Of a stretch of DNA of 64,000 nt, positions 43,314 through 53,319 are shown in pieces. Below the pieces are notes generated by a model. The model had not been told where the DNA came from, ran no database searches, and saw nothing but the letters and a program-made list of their open reading frames with translations. The stretch lies in contig NZ_JAJFZN010000002.1 of NCBI RefSeq assembly GCF_020731145.1, positions 124,001-188,000 of the forward strand. The letters run 5' to 3'. The translations under genes were made by a program, and so were the position numbers. The number at the start of each line of letters is the position of its first letter. Positions within the stretch are counted from its first letter, which is position 1. Origin of the DNA: Sneathiella sp. HT1-7. GTDB lineage: Bacteria > Pseudomonadota > Alphaproteobacteria > Sneathiellales > Sneathiellaceae.

Positions 43314-44606
43314 CTAGTTCAATCGGATTGAGACAGAAAGGGCGTGCGCTCCCAGTCCCTCAGATTTCGCTAATGCAACGGCTGCGGGCCCAATTTTATG
43401 AAGGCTGGCTGCATCGAGTTTCATAAGAGAGGTTCTCTTAACAAAATCGAGGGTTGAAAGGCCCGATGAAAATCGCGCGGTGCGAGACGTTGGTAGCACA
43501 TGGTTCGGTCCGGCGACATAGTCACCAATGGCCTCGGGGCTATAACGACCCAGAAAAATGGCACCGGCGTGACGTATTTGCGCGGCAAGGCCGTCTGGGT
43601 CCTCGACGCATAACTCCAGATGTTCCGGCGCGATTTGATCTACAAGAGCTGGTGCTTCGGTGAGGTCTTGTACCGTAATGATCGCACCATAATTCTGCCA
43701 ACTCGCCCGCGCAATCTCGGCGCGGTCCAGACTGGCGAGAAGGCTTTCAATGGCACGTTCAACGGCTAACCCAAAGGCTGGGTCATCAGTTATCAGGATA
43801 CTTTGGGCAACCGGGTCATGCTCCGCCTGACTTAAAAGATCCGCAGCAATCCACGCCGGATCATTCAGGTTATCTGCTACCACCAGAATTTCTGAAGGCC
43901 CCGCGATCATATCAATGCCGACAGTTCCGAAAACCTGCTTCTTTGCGCTGGCGACATAGGCATTTCCCGGCCCAACGATTTTGTCGACCGGCGCGATTGT
44001 TTCGGTGCCGTAGGCAAGCGCCCCGATGGCCTGTGCGCCGCCAATTCGATAAATTTCATCTACATTGCAAAGGTCTGCAGCCGCCAAGACCATTGGATTG
44101 ATAACACCATCTGGCATCGGGACAACCATCACAAGGCGCGATGCCCCGGCGACTTTGGCCGGAATCGCGTTCATCAGCACGGAGGAGGGATAAGTTGCCC
44201 GGCCGCCCGGCACATAGAGGCCGACATTTTCAATCGCCGTCCAGCGATAGCCAAGAGAGACCCCATCGGCATCCTGATACATCTGATCTGCGGGCAGTTG
44301 TCGCCGGTGGTAATCCTCAATACGAATAGCGGCGGTTTTAAGCGCCTCCAGTGTTTTCTGGTCACATGCGGAAACAGCATTCTTTATTTCAGCGTTTGTC
44401 ACCCGAAGTTTTGCGGCTTCGCTGAGGTCCAACCGATCAAACTTCCGGGTATAGTCAAGAAGTGCCACGTCACCACGTGTGCGGACATCTTTGAGAATAT
44501 CGGCCGCAACCGCATCAACATTCCTGTCTTCATCGCGCTTTTGATTGAGCAGGTCCGTAAAGTTTTTCGCAAAGCCCTCATCTTTTGAACTCAATCTAAG
44601 TGGCAT
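43314..44606 (-). CDS. hisD: Histidinol dehydrogenase
   Basis: A 430-residue enzyme that oxidises histidinol to histidine in the last two steps of the pathway. [18 protein letters not shown] near residue 195, [10 protein letters not shown] near 225 and [15 protein letters not shown] near 320 are conserved; the last holds the catalytic Glu-His pair. The ATG at 44606 lies within the end of hisG (11-base overlap), so translation is coupled; a GTG four codons earlier is an alternative. Confidence 0.96.
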   Translation of the reverse strand: MPLRLSSKDEGFAKNFTDLLNQKRDEDRNVDAVAADILKDVRTRGDVALLDYTRKFDRLDLSEAAKLRVTNAEIKNAVSACDQKTLEALKTAAIRIEDYHRRQLPADQMYQDADGVSLGYRWTAIENVGLYVPGGRATYPSSVLMNAIPAKVAGASRLVMVVPMPDGVINPMVLAAADLCNVDEIYRIGGAQAIGALAYGTETIAPVDKIVGPGNAYVASAKKQVFGTVGIDMIAGPSEILVVADNLNDPAWIAADLLSQAEHDPVAQSILITDDPAFGLAVERAIESLLASLDRAEIARASWQNYGAIITVQDLTEAPALVDQIAPEHLELCVEDPDGLAAQIRHAGAIFLGRYSPEAIGDYVAGPNHVLPTSRTARFSSGLSTLDFVKRTSLMKLDAASLHKIGPAAVALAKSEGLGAHALSVSIRLN

Positions 44607-45258
44607 TGACGACCTCACGAAACTTTTCTATCCAGCCGTTTAATTCAACGGATCGAGTCTTAAGGGCGGCGCGATTTACGACCAGTCGGGAAGTTATATC
44701 GAGAATTTTCTCAACTTCAACAAGGCCGTTCGCCTCTAAAGTTGCACCCGTCGAGACAAGATCGACGATGCGCCGGCAAAGCCCAAGGCCAGGCGCGAGT
44801 TCCATTGCGCCGGATAGCTTGATGCATTCTGCCTGAATCCCGGCCTCGGCGAAGAATTTGTGGGTCAGGTTCGGATACTTGGTAGCGATACGTATGTGGC
44901 TCCAACGGCTGGGGTCACGATCTTCTTCAAGTTCCTTTGGTTGGGCTATGGCAATATGACAGTGACCTATATCAAGATCGACCGGTGCATAAATTTCCGG
45001 GTAGTCGAATTCCAACAATACATCGTTACCGGCGACACCAAGCTGCGCCGCCCCAAAGGCGACAAACGTCGCCACATCGAATGACCGGACCCGTATGATT
45101 GAAATATTTGGATGGTTCGTTCGGAACTGCAGTAACCGGCTTGCCGGATCGTCGAATGCTGCCTCGGGTTCAATCCCGGCGGCGCGGATCAACGGCATAA
45201 CCTCTTTCAGTATCCGGCCCTTTGGCAGGGCAATGACCAACTCTTCACTCGATGGCAC
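44596..45258 (-). CDS. hisG: ATP phosphoribosyltransferase, short form
   Basis: A 220-residue enzyme for the first step of histidine synthesis. LAIPKGRI-like [14 protein letters not shown] at the start, [15 protein letters not shown] near residue 70 and [14 protein letters not shown] near 165 are typical. At 220 residues it lacks the regulatory C-terminal domain, so it should need HisZ, which is not in the window. The start codon is GTG (45258). Confidence 0.95.
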   Translation of the reverse strand: MPSSEELVIALPKGRILKEVMPLIRAAGIEPEAAFDDPASRLLQFRTNHPNISIIRVRSFDVATFVAFGAAQLGVAGNDVLLEFDYPEIYAPVDLDIGHCHIAIAQPKELEEDRDPSRWSHIRIATKYPNLTHKFFAEAGIQAECIKLSGAMELAPGLGLCRRIVDLVSTGATLEANGLVEVEKILDITSRLVVNRAALKTRSVELNGWIEKFREVVNAT

Positions 45259-45287
45259 GGAAATGCTCCATTCTCTTTCAGTTTATT

Positions 45288-45746
45288 TCAATCTGCCGAA
45301 GACGCCTCGTCGTGCCCGGGTTTCAATTTGGTTTCCCAAGGCTCGCCCGTGTCGGTCAGCGTTACATTTATGCATTCCATGGTCAGGCAAAGAGTGCCGC
45401 CGCCCGCAAAATTAAGCGATATGTCTGCTTGCCCGTCTTCTCCGAGATGTGTCGAAAGGCTAAGCAATTCAAGCGCCTCTGTCGGGTTTGTTTGTGAAAT
45501 TCCAGTGGATTTGACACCCATCACATCACCAAAATACAATCCTGACCGTATGCGAAACCAGCTATTCGTGGGTTCCGGACCCTTGGCAGCATCCTCCCAT
45601 TTGAAGCGGGAGCCCATGACTGTAAAGGCCCGCACGGATTTGAGGTAGCTCATTTCACCTGGACTTGTGATCATCCCTTCAAGGGCCGCGGAGAGGATTT
45701 CCATATCCTCAATTTCAGCCGCAATAAGTTTCAGGGGATTAGGCAT
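45288..45746 (-). CDS. DUF2948 family protein
   Basis: A 152-residue protein, MPNPLKLIAAEIEDMEI, with FTVMGSRFKWEDA near 56 and GGGTLCLTMECINVTLTDTGEPW near the end, the DUF2948 pattern. It lies between murA and hisG in many alphaproteobacteria. The ATG at 45746 is preferred over a TTG ten codons earlier because of the acagga run before it. No known role. Confidence 0.85.
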   Translation of the reverse strand: MPNPLKLIAAEIEDMEILSAALEGMITSPGEMSYLKSVRAFTVMGSRFKWEDAAKGPEPTNSWFRIRSGLYFGDVMGVKSTGISQTNPTEALELLSLSTHLGEDGQADISLNFAGGGTLCLTMECINVTLTDTGEPWETKLKPGHDEASSAD

Positions 45747-45772
45747 GTCATCATCCTGTTGCCGGTTTTTGG

Positions 45773-47065
45773 TCAACTCAACTGAATTCGTTCTATGTCC
45801 GCACCGCAGGCTGCGAGTTTTTCTTCCAACCGCTCATACCCGCGATCCAGATGGTATACACGGTTGATAACGGTTTCTCCCTCCGCTGCCAAGCCCGCAA
45901 GCACCAAAGAGACCGAAGCACGTAGATCAGTGGCCATAACCGGCGCGCCCACAAGATGATCAACGCCCCGAACAAGCGCCGAATGGCCGTGTACTGTTAT
46001 ATTGGCACCGAGGCGCGCAAGCTCGGGCACATGCATGAAACGATTTTCGAAAATCGTTTCGGTAATCATAGCTGCCCCACCTGCGACAGTCATCAACGCC
46101 ATAAACTGCGCCTGCATATCTGTCGGATAGCCGGGGTAAGGTAGGGTCATGATATCGACACCGCGAACGGTTCCGCCTTCACGGGCAATGATAAAGCCAT
46201 TCTCTGTTTCTTCGATTTTGGCTCCGGCTTCGATCAGGGCATCCAGCACGGACCGGATGAGTTCGGCCTGTGTATTGGTGAGTTCAATTTTTCCGCCAGT
46301 AATCATTGCCGCGATTGCATATGTGCCGGTTTCAATTCTGTCCGGCATCACGCGGTAATTCGTGCCATGAAGTTTATCGACACCGTGAATGACCAGTCTA
46401 TCCGTGCCTTCACCCTCAATATTCGCACCCATTTGGGTAAGAAGACGGACAAGATCGGTGATCTCTGGTTCTTTCGCTGCGTTCTCCAGGATAGTTGTTC
46501 CCTTTGCAAGAGACGCAGCCATTAGCAAATTCTCGGTCGCGCCGACTGAGACCGTCTCGAAACGAATTTCTGCACCCTTCAATCCGTCGGGCGCTTCGGC
46601 TTCCATATACCCGCCGGTAATGGTAATTTTTGCACCCATTTGTTCCAGCCCGCTGATATGCAGGTTCATCGGACGCGTGCCGATAGCACACCCTCCTGGC
46701 AATGAGACCCGAGCCTTGCCGATACGGGCGAGCAATGGTCCCATGACCAGCGCTCCTGCGCGCATTTTGCGGACGATATCATAGGGCGCTTCCGTGCTGG
46801 TGATCGTTTTCGCATTGATTGAGAGGGATCGCCCGTCACTGCCGCCACCATTGGCGCTTTGTCCGTTCATGGCGGCGGTTGCGCCATGCTGACAAAGCAA
46901 TGTGATCAGTGTCGAGATATCGGCAACATGAGGCAGATTGGAAAGGGTAAGAGTGTCTTCTGTTAACAGACTGGCGACCATTAGCGGCAGCGCCGCGTTT
47001 TTTGCCCCACTGATTTCAATTTTACCCTGAAGCGGCTTACCGCCTCTGATGCGAATACTGTCCAT
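45773..47065 (-). CDS. murA: UDP-N-acetylglucosamine 1-carboxyvinyltransferase
   Basis: A 430-residue enzyme for the first committed step of peptidoglycan synthesis. It begins [39 protein letters not shown] near residue 120 contains the catalytic cysteine that fosfomycin attacks (not Asp, so the sensitive type); [15 protein letters not shown] near 305 is the second active-site loop. First gene of the murA-to-yacG run on the minus strand. Confidence 0.97.
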   Translation of the reverse strand: MDSIRIRGGKPLQGKIEISGAKNAALPLMVASLLTEDTLTLSNLPHVADISTLITLLCQHGATAAMNGQSANGGGSDGRSLSINAKTITSTEAPYDIVRKMRAGALVMGPLLARIGKARVSLPGGCAIGTRPMNLHISGLEQMGAKITITGGYMEAEAPDGLKGAEIRFETVSVGATENLLMAASLAKGTTILENAAKEPEITDLVRLLTQMGANIEGEGTDRLVIHGVDKLHGTNYRVMPDRIETGTYAIAAMITGGKIELTNTQAELIRSVLDALIEAGAKIEETENGFIIAREGGTVRGVDIMTLPYPGYPTDMQAQFMALMTVAGGAAMITETIFENRFMHVPELARLGANITVHGHSALVRGVDHLVGAPVMATDLRASVSLVLAGLAAEGETVINRVYHLDRGYERLEEKLAACGADIERIQLS

Positions 47066-47253
47066 ATTGATTTTCTCTTTAATATTTTGCCCGCCATCGC
47101 GGATCAGTTTTCATATGCAGCGATTTGGCCATAAAATGTCGTCAAAATAGCAGTTTTTATGTAGATCTATAAAAATAGAAAAGAATTTGCTGCCTATTGG
47201 TTTTGTCATTATTTGATGCTCGAAAGTCTCAATCGAACGCAGCCCGCGCGATA

Positions 47254-47808
47254 CTATAGTTTGGGAAGTGTGACACCTTCTTGCCCCATATATTTACCGG
47301 CGCGATCCTTATAGGAAACTTCGCATGGTTCGTTTCCTTTTAGAAAAAGGAACTGGCATGCCCCTTCATTTGCGTAAATTTTGGCCGGAAGCGGAGTCGT
47401 ATTCGAAAATTCGAGAGTGACATGACCTTCCCATTCGGGTTCGAGCGGTGTGACATTGACGATAATCCCGCAGCGGGCATATGTCGACTTGCCGAGACAA
47501 ATTACCAAAACGTCACGCGGAATTCGGAAATATTCGACCGTGCGGGCGAGGACGAAAGAATTTGGCGGTATAACGCAAACGTCAGTCTTCCTGTCCACAA
47601 AACTGCTGCTGGAGAAGTTTTTCGGGTCAACGGTCGCCGAATCGATATTGGTGAATATCTTGAATTCGTCAGAAACCCGCGCGTCATAGCCATAAGAGGA
47701 TAGGCCATAGGAAATGGTACCCTCACGTTTCTGGCTCTCCACAAAAGGTTCAATCATCCCTGTTTCCAAGGCTTGTGACCTTATCCATTTATCAGACAGA
47801 ATGGACAT
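47254..47808 (-). CDS. dcd: dCTP deaminase
   Basis: A 184-residue enzyme, exactly the family length from ATG 47808 (MSILSDKWI). [13 protein letters not shown] near residue 42, [28 protein letters not shown] from 114 contains the catalytic glutamate and surrounding residues. It converts dCTP to dUTP, which feeds dTTP synthesis. The frame could be extended nine codons upstream without support. Confidence 0.95.
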   Translation of the reverse strand: MSILSDKWIRSQALETGMIEPFVESQKREGTISYGLSSYGYDARVSDEFKIFTNIDSATVDPKNFSSSSFVDRKTDVCVIPPNSFVLARTVEYFRIPRDVLVICLGKSTYARCGIIVNVTPLEPEWEGHVTLEFSNTTPLPAKIYANEGACQFLFLKGNEPCEVSYKDRAGKYMGQEGVTLPKL

Positions 47809-47894
47809 ACTTAGATTTCTCCGCTCAAACAGCATAATTTGATCGGCATACTACAGATTGTGGCATGTCGGGCCAAGATTAAATGCTTGATTGG

Positions 47895-48068
47895 TTAATC
47901 GGTCAGCCGGTCCCGGTTCTTTATCGCATCCGGTGCTGCTTCTCCGCGATTGCGCTGCAGATTCTTGCGTTTACGTAGATTATTCCGTAATTCTTCCGCG
48001 AGGCGCTGGGCTTTCGCCGCCTTTAATTGCTCCTTGGAGCTTTTGCTATCCGGTTTCTGATCGGTCAT
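47895..48068 (-). CDS. Small lysine/arginine-rich hypothetical protein
   Basis: A 57-residue protein (MTDQKPDSKSSKEQLKA start) whose middle is a charged helix, LAEELRNNLRKRKNLQR, ending NRDRLTD. Short basic proteins of this kind are conserved near dcd or murA in alphaproteobacteria; I know of no function. The ATG at 48068 has aggc before it; a TTG at 48083 would add five residues. Confidence 0.6.
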   Translation of the reverse strand: MTDQKPDSKSSKEQLKAAKAQRLAEELRNNLRKRKNLQRNRGEAAPDAIKNRDRLTD

Positions 48069-48128
48069 TTGATTGCCTGCCAATTCAATGCCATCTCAAT
48101 AAACCGTATTTTTCATTGTTGCAAATAA

Positions 48129-48155
48129 ACAAAAAAAGGGAGCCATGAGGCTCCC
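48129..48155 (-). terminator. Rho-independent terminator of phoX
   Basis: gggagcc (48138-48144) pairs with ggctccc (48149-48155) around a four-base loop; on the minus strand a run of seven T (A on + at 48131-48137) follows. It lies 30 bases past the phoX stop. Confidence 0.88.
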
Positions 48156-48184
48156 CAGTTTGTTGTAGGTAATGTTTTTTGATT

Positions 48185-50080
48185 TTAGCTTATTGAGTTG
48201 CCATCCTTGCGGGAGATGCCAATTACAGTTGAGCGCGGAACTGTCATCCCGCCATCCGGATAATGGCTGTTGCCTTTTTCTCCCGGATGCTGAACCGCAA
48301 TGAAGACTGTTTTCCGATCCGCGCTCCAGGCAAAGCCCGTGATCTCACACTCTTTCGGACCTACCAAGAAGCGCTTGATCTCACCGGTTTCCGGGTCGGC
48401 CAGAAGCATCTGGTTGTTGCCCATTCCGGCGAAGTCTTTCTCATTGGAATAATTACCGTCGGTCTGGATCCAGAGAAGCCCGCTGGCGTCGAATGCCAAG
48501 CCATCTGGGGAGTTGAACATATTCTCTGCATTTATGTTCTTTGAACCGCCATAGGCGTCGTTATGAACCGTTGGGTTGCCAGCAACCACAAAGAGGTCCC
48601 ACTCAAAACTATCAGAAGCATGGTCTGCGTTGGCCGGTCTCCAGCGAACGATTTGGCCATAGTGGTTTCCAGCACGGGGGTTCGGGCCATCGACAGGGGT
48701 TTCATCGCCGCCAGCATTTGGCTTCTTCCCGCGGTTCTTGTTGTTGGTCAGCGCGACATAGGCTTCGACTTTGTTTGGATTAACAGCAACCCATTCCGGA
48801 CGGTCCATGGTCGTGGCGCCAACCTTCGAGGCGGCCTGGCGTGTCAGAATGCTAATCTCCGCATGGCTCATACCTGTTGTCTCGGGTGTCAAAGGCAGCC
48901 ACTTACCGCTCATGTCATCGCTGAACTTGGCAACAAAAAGCGTCCCGTCGTCGAGGAGGTTGCTGTTGTCGCCTCCCTCGGTGAATTTTCCAGCGGTGAC
49001 AAACTTATACAGAAATTCACCGCGCTCATCATCGCCGAGGTAAACGACGACCTGGCCATTGTCGGCAACAACTAGTTCTGCATTTTCATGTTTGAAACGG
49101 CCAAGGGCGGTGCGCTTTTTGAGAGTCGATTTCGGGTTAAGTGGATCGAACTCGACAATATAGCCAAAACGGTTTGGTTCGTTTGGATTCTTGCTGATGT
49201 CAAAGCGGTCGTCGACAGTGGCCCAAGCATAGCCCCAGTCCTTATTTCCAATACCATAGCGTTTCATTTCGGGTTTAGGCTTGTAGTTTTCATCACTGGA
49301 GGAGAAGTAACCATTGAAGTTTTCCTCACATGTGAGATATGTGCCCCATGGTGTCCGGCCGTTACCGCAGTTATTCCATGTGCCAAGTGCGAGTACACCT
49401 TCAGGATCTGCCGCTGTTTTCATCATGGCGTGGCCACGGGCGGGGCCCGAAATTTCGATTGGTGTATTGGCCGTGATGCGGCGATTGTAGGGGCTATCGA
49501 TGACAACGCCCCATTTGCCGTCTTTTTGGGTGATTTCCGCAACGGTAATACCGTGTCCGGCCATGCCTTTATTTACGTCGTCCGCCGTTTCCGGCTTTTT
49601 ACTCTCGCGATTTCCATAAATGATAGACCGGTTAACATACTCGTTGTTGGATACGAGAATGTTTTTATCGCCATCCTGGAACAGTGACATGCCGTCGGCG
49701 TTATCACCAACGGCAAGTTCCTGGCTGGCGGCGGTCCCGCGAGTTTCCTGATCGAAGGGGACACCTTTAGACCAGAGCGGCTCACCCCAGGTTGTCACGA
49801 TGTGCCAGTCAAACTCATTCGGCACAGTAATCGTATCAAGTTCGTTAGCGGCGACGGGCTCAAATTTCAGGCGACTGCTTGCGGCGCTTGCCGGGGCGGG
49901 GGAGAGGGCTGTCGTGCCCATGACGAAAGCCGTGGCACCAAAGGCAACGCCTTTACCCAGAAAGCTGCGGCGGGAAAGCACGGTTTGGGAAATTTTCTCA
50001 AAATCCGAGGCTTCATTTTTTGGAGTGCGGATATCATCAAACTCATCGAACGATATTTCATCGGGTATTGGTGCGGACAT
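48185..50080 (-). CDS. phoX: PhoX family phosphatase (DUF839)
   Basis: A 631-residue protein with a Tat leader (RRSFLGKGVAFG near residue 37). The body is the PhoX/DUF839 beta-propeller: CGNGRTPWGTYLTCEENFNGY near 237 with the conserved GTxxxxEE region, RFKHENAELVV near 328, PDGLAFDASGLLWIQTDG near 530 and later. It is a calcium/iron-dependent phosphatase exported folded to the periplasm and common in marine bacteria. Phosphate-starvation control is typical; I see no Pho box that I would call. Confidence 0.9.
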   Translation of the reverse strand: MSAPIPDEISFDEFDDIRTPKNEASDFEKISQTVLSRRSFLGKGVAFGATAFVMGTTALSPAPASAASSRLKFEPVAANELDTITVPNEFDWHIVTTWGEPLWSKGVPFDQETRGTAASQELAVGDNADGMSLFQDGDKNILVSNNEYVNRSIIYGNRESKKPETADDVNKGMAGHGITVAEITQKDGKWGVVIDSPYNRRITANTPIEISGPARGHAMMKTAADPEGVLALGTWNNCGNGRTPWGTYLTCEENFNGYFSSSDENYKPKPEMKRYGIGNKDWGYAWATVDDRFDISKNPNEPNRFGYIVEFDPLNPKSTLKKRTALGRFKHENAELVVADNGQVVVYLGDDERGEFLYKFVTAGKFTEGGDNSNLLDDGTLFVAKFSDDMSGKWLPLTPETTGMSHAEISILTRQAASKVGATTMDRPEWVAVNPNKVEAYVALTNNKNRGKKPNAGGDETPVDGPNPRAGNHYGQIVRWRPANADHASDSFEWDLFVVAGNPTVHNDAYGGSKNINAENMFNSPDGLAFDASGLLWIQTDGNYSNEKDFAGMGNNQMLLADPETGEIKRFLVGPKECEITGFAWSADRKTVFIAVQHPGEKGNSHYPDGGMTVPRSTVIGISRKDGNSIS

Positions 50081-50308
50081 TTCTGGCTCCTGAGAAGTTA
50101 AATTTCATTTTGCATTCGGCGGCTGGGAATACACTCGGGCGTAACTTATAGATGGCGGATTTCAGTTTTATGTCAGAAGCATGAAAGATGGCAAACTGCG
50201 AGAACCGGCGTTGTATCCTGGTTTTGAAGGGCTTTTTTGTTCCTGCGGTTGAAACTCTTTGACATGGCAGGAAATCCCTATATATTCCGCCGCGTTCTCA
50301 CCTATATT

Positions 50309-50383
50309 GCCGCCGTAGCTCAGGGGTAGAGCACTCCCTTGGTAAGGGAGAGGCCGGTGGTTCAAATCCACCCGGCGGCACCA
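50309..50383 (+). tRNA. tRNA-Thr (GGT)
   Basis: A 75-base cloverleaf: acceptor GCCGCCG/CGGCGGC, D stem GCTC/GAGC, anticodon stem CTCCC/GGGAG around TTGGTAA (anticodon GGT), T stem GGTGG/CCACC, discriminator A, CCA encoded. An AT-rich acyltransferase gene follows 144 bases past its 3' end. Confidence 0.97.
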
Positions 50384-50527
50384 TTCGCCCAGAATCCGGT
50401 CGCTATAATTTCCCCCATCGTAAATTTTTTTTTAAGATTATCGTATGTATTTGTTATGATAACATTTACTGCAACCTGGGTGGAGGTGCCCGCAAGAAGA
50501 GCCGCGTTCGCGTGTTAAGAGATTTTT

Positions 50528-51772
50528 ATGGCGTCTAAAGAGAAGTTTCTATTCCTAGAGCCCTTACGAGGCATTTTTGCGCTTGTAGTTGTTTTCGTTC
50601 ATGGTGACGTTGTCGGACACACGTCTTTCTTGTTGGGAGGCATGTTCTTTGAAAACAGCAGGATGCTAATTGACCTGTTTTTTCAATTGAGCGGATTCGT
50701 AATTGCCTACAACTATGCTGACCGCATCCATAGTTTTTCCTCTGCCGCCGTATTTCAGTTCAACAGGTTACTGAGAGTTTACCCACTCCATATCGTAACA
50801 TTTTTAGTTTTTGCGGTCGGATTTCCGTTGATTAAGTTTATCAAGGACTTATTCGTCGGGAATACAGAAGGTCAGTCGGCGTTTTCTAAGTTTGACTTTT
50901 CTGGCGTTTGGACCGAGCTTTTTTCATTCAATGAAGAAGCAAAAGTATGTCTGAGCCATAGTTTTACCAGCTTTGATGCATCTGAATTTATCAACAATAT
51001 ACTTCTAACTAACGGTATTCTCGACAAATGCCTTAGCTATAACTATCCTAGCTGGTCAGTGTCTATCGAGTTTTATACCTATGCCACTTTTGCACTGGTG
51101 TTCTTCCTTTTTGCGTCCAAGTCGTTGAGAATTATTACGAGCATAGTGCTGGTTATTGCGTCGGGAATAACGCTGTATATTACAAATAGCGTTTATCCGG
51201 AAACCCAAACTGCAATATTCAGATGTATGTATTCCTATTACTTGGGTGTTTTGCTTTTTTATGTTTACAGTAATTTCAAAATAAAAGTGGCGCCAATATA
51301 TGTTTATTTAAGTTTTATCTTAATGTTTACATGTTGGTATTATGGAAATTTTGTTTCGAGCTTACTGACGCCATTTACATATTCCTTTATTTTTCTATCG
51401 TTATTGTGGTCGGGCGACTCGATAATAAAGAGGATTTTGAGCGCACCAAAACTGGTATTTCTCGGCACTGTAAGTTATGGAATATATATGATCCATGCGG
51501 CCGTATATTATGCCATTGCGCTCGTAATGGAAAAAATATTCATGTACAAAATGGTCGAAGATCCAGAAACAGGTAATCCATTTTTGCTGGTGGACCCAAT
51601 GTTAGGTACCGCGTTGTTGCTATTAGGCATGTTTCTTACAGTTTTCCTGGCGCATTTAAGTTACCGGTATCTGGAAATGCCGTTCAACAATATGAGAATA
51701 CGAATGCCAGCCAAGGTCCCGGAGAAGCGCGCTGTAAGTGCGTATGTGCAAGGATTTACGAAACGGCGCTAG
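50528..51772 (+). CDS. Acyltransferase family 3 (OafA/YrhL-like), membrane
   Basis: A 414-residue protein with about ten helices. LFLEPLRGIFALVVVFVHGDVVG at the N-terminus has the conserved Arg and catalytic His of acyltransferase 3; RLLRVYPLHIVTF near residue 79 and PSWSVSIEFYTYA near 178 (with the SxExxxY motif) follow. It would acylate a surface sugar or lipid. The gene is notably richer in A and T than its neighbours and sits just after tRNA-Thr, so it may be acquired. Confidence 0.85.
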   Translation: MASKEKFLFLEPLRGIFALVVVFVHGDVVGHTSFLLGGMFFENSRMLIDLFFQLSGFVIAYNYADRIHSFSSAAVFQFNRLLRVYPLHIVTFLVFAVGFPLIKFIKDLFVGNTEGQSAFSKFDFSGVWTELFSFNEEAKVCLSHSFTSFDASEFINNILLTNGILDKCLSYNYPSWSVSIEFYTYATFALVFFLFASKSLRIITSIVLVIASGITLYITNSVYPETQTAIFRCMYSYYLGVLLFYVYSNFKIKVAPIYVYLSFILMFTCWYYGNFVSSLLTPFTYSFIFLSLLWSGDSIIKRILSAPKLVFLGTVSYGIYMIHAAVYYAIALVMEKIFMYKMVEDPETGNPFLLVDPMLGTALLLLGMFLTVFLAHLSYRYLEMPFNNMRIRMPAKVPEKRAVSAYVQGFTKRR

Positions 51773-51877
51773 GGGTGCTATCGAGGGTTTAGGGGGCGTG
51801 TTATTTTCTTGCTCTCCCCCCGATGGTTTAAGTAGATTGAGGAAAATCATTCCTTTCATGAAAGACGCTAAACCCTC

Positions 51878-52420
51878 GTGCGTAAATTTCTCATTTTACT
51901 TATCCTCCTCGGGTTGGGTCTGACCGGCTGGGTTGGGTATGACTACTCCACCAGCGGGGAGGAGATCGCCCGGTTTGAACTGACAGGTGAGTCGGGAAGT
52001 ACGGATCTCATTAGTCTTGAGCCCTCCTTGAATTCGATGCGGGCGCTGTTGAGTGTAACGTATGAAATCGAGCTTTTGGCTGGCAGTGCGACCGCATTCG
52101 ATTATTCCATAATGTTGACCGGACCGGGCGGCCTTACTGCGTTCACAGCAGAGGGGCAGCAACGGGATAAACGTGAAGACAACACCCCGGAATATGCGAC
52201 AAAAAATTCGGAACAGGTTCTTAAAACATTTGCGGTTCCCGCGCCCGACGATTATGTGTTGGATTGGCGGATTACACCGGATAAGGCCAAGGTTATTAGC
52301 GGGGCGATTTCCCTGCGACGAAATGTAGAGCCCCTGAGAATTCCCTATCTGATTGCTGGTGTTGTATGTTTTGGCCTTGGCGTTCTTCTCCTGATAAGGG
52401 AACGAAGAAAGACCATTTAG
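51878..52420 (+). CDS. Hypothetical protein with N- and C-terminal hydrophobic segments
   Basis: A 180-residue protein: an N-terminal hydrophobic signal or anchor (RKFLILLILLGLGLTGWVG), a polar domain with DYSIMLTGPGGLTAF, and a C-terminal helix (YLIAGVVCFGLGVLLLI) ending in RERRKT. The layout suggests a domain in the periplasm held by one or two helices. The start is GTG at 51878. Family not recognised. Confidence 0.65.
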   Translation: MRKFLILLILLGLGLTGWVGYDYSTSGEEIARFELTGESGSTDLISLEPSLNSMRALLSVTYEIELLAGSATAFDYSIMLTGPGGLTAFTAEGQQRDKREDNTPEYATKNSEQVLKTFAVPAPDDYVLDWRITPDKAKVISGAISLRRNVEPLRIPYLIAGVVCFGLGVLLLIRERRKTI

Positions 52421-52442
52421 TTATTGAGGTGTGAGGCGACGA

Positions 52443-52634
52443 ATGGCTGAAGAAAAACCTGACTACCGATTGTTGACGGGCGAAGATACGCATGATTTCT
52501 GCGTGAGGGTAAGCAAGGCTCTTGCGGAAGGCTATGTGCTTTATGGTTCTCCCTCAGCAACGTTTGATCCCAATACAAACCGCATGCTGGTTGCGCAGGC
52601 CGTCGTCAGGCCAGATGTTTTGAGAGGCACGTGA
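52443..52634 (+). CDS. DUF1737 domain protein
   Basis: A 63-residue protein with YRLLTGEDTHDFCVRVSKAL and GYVLYGSPSATFD, matching DUF1737, a small cytosolic domain of unknown use. Its ATG (52443) is preferred over one four codons earlier because of the gagg before it. Two bases separate its stop from the next start, so it is co-transcribed with the LysE gene. Confidence 0.8.
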   Translation: MAEEKPDYRLLTGEDTHDFCVRVSKALAEGYVLYGSPSATFDPNTNRMLVAQAVVRPDVLRGT

Positions 52635-52635
52635 G

Positions 52636-53268
52636 ATGTTGATTGAGCCGGGTGCGCTGGGGCTTTTTATTCTCTCTGCTCTGGCGCTTAACCTGACACC
52701 GGGGCCGGACATGTTATTTACAACGGCGAGCGGTCTTAAGCAGGGGCCGCGTGCCGGCGTCGTTGCGGCGCTTGGTATTTCTGCGGGCTCCCTTGTTCAT
52801 ATCCTGTTGGCGATTATTGGCGTTACCGCGATTTTTAAAACATCCGAACTTGCGTTTGATATTCTTCGATTTGCCGGTGCAGGTTATCTTCTGTGGATTG
52901 GTATCCGTAGCTTTTCGACACGCAGTGGGGATCTTAGCCGGCCGCATGTAAAGTCGGCCGAGATGTTCGTTGTCTTTCGCCGCGGAATGCTTACCAATAT
53001 TTTTAATCCAAAGGTAGCTCTCTTCTTTATAGCTTTTTTACCGCAGTTTGTTTCCATCGATGCGGGGTCCATTGCATTGCAAATATTGATTTTGGGGATT
53101 CTGTTTAATCTGACTGGTTTACTTTGTAATGGCGGCGTCGGTCTCTTTTCCGGCGGTGCGGGGCGGCTTTTGCTACAACGGCCGGGGACTGCTAAATGGG
53201 TTTCAAGGATTTCCGGTGCTATCTTTATCGGACTGGCCATTCGTCTTGCTCTGACGGAGCGCGCATAA
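52636..53268 (+). CDS. LysE family translocator
   Basis: A 210-residue protein with six helices. LNLTPGPDMLFTTASGLKQGPRAG near residue 17 is the LysE/RhtB signature, and FRRGMLTNIFNPKVALFFIAFLPQFV from 114 the second conserved block. Such exporters remove excess amino acids or homoserine lactones. Substrate unknown. Confidence 0.9.
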   Translation: MLIEPGALGLFILSALALNLTPGPDMLFTTASGLKQGPRAGVVAALGISAGSLVHILLAIIGVTAIFKTSELAFDILRFAGAGYLLWIGIRSFSTRSGDLSRPHVKSAEMFVVFRRGMLTNIFNPKVALFFIAFLPQFVSIDAGSIALQILILGILFNLTGLLCNGGVGLFSGGAGRLLLQRPGTAKWVSRISGAIFIGLAIRLALTERA

Positions 53269-53319
53269 ATATTTTTGATCCTTAACGGTGGTTTTGTTCG
53301 AAATTGTGAGAGAATAAAA

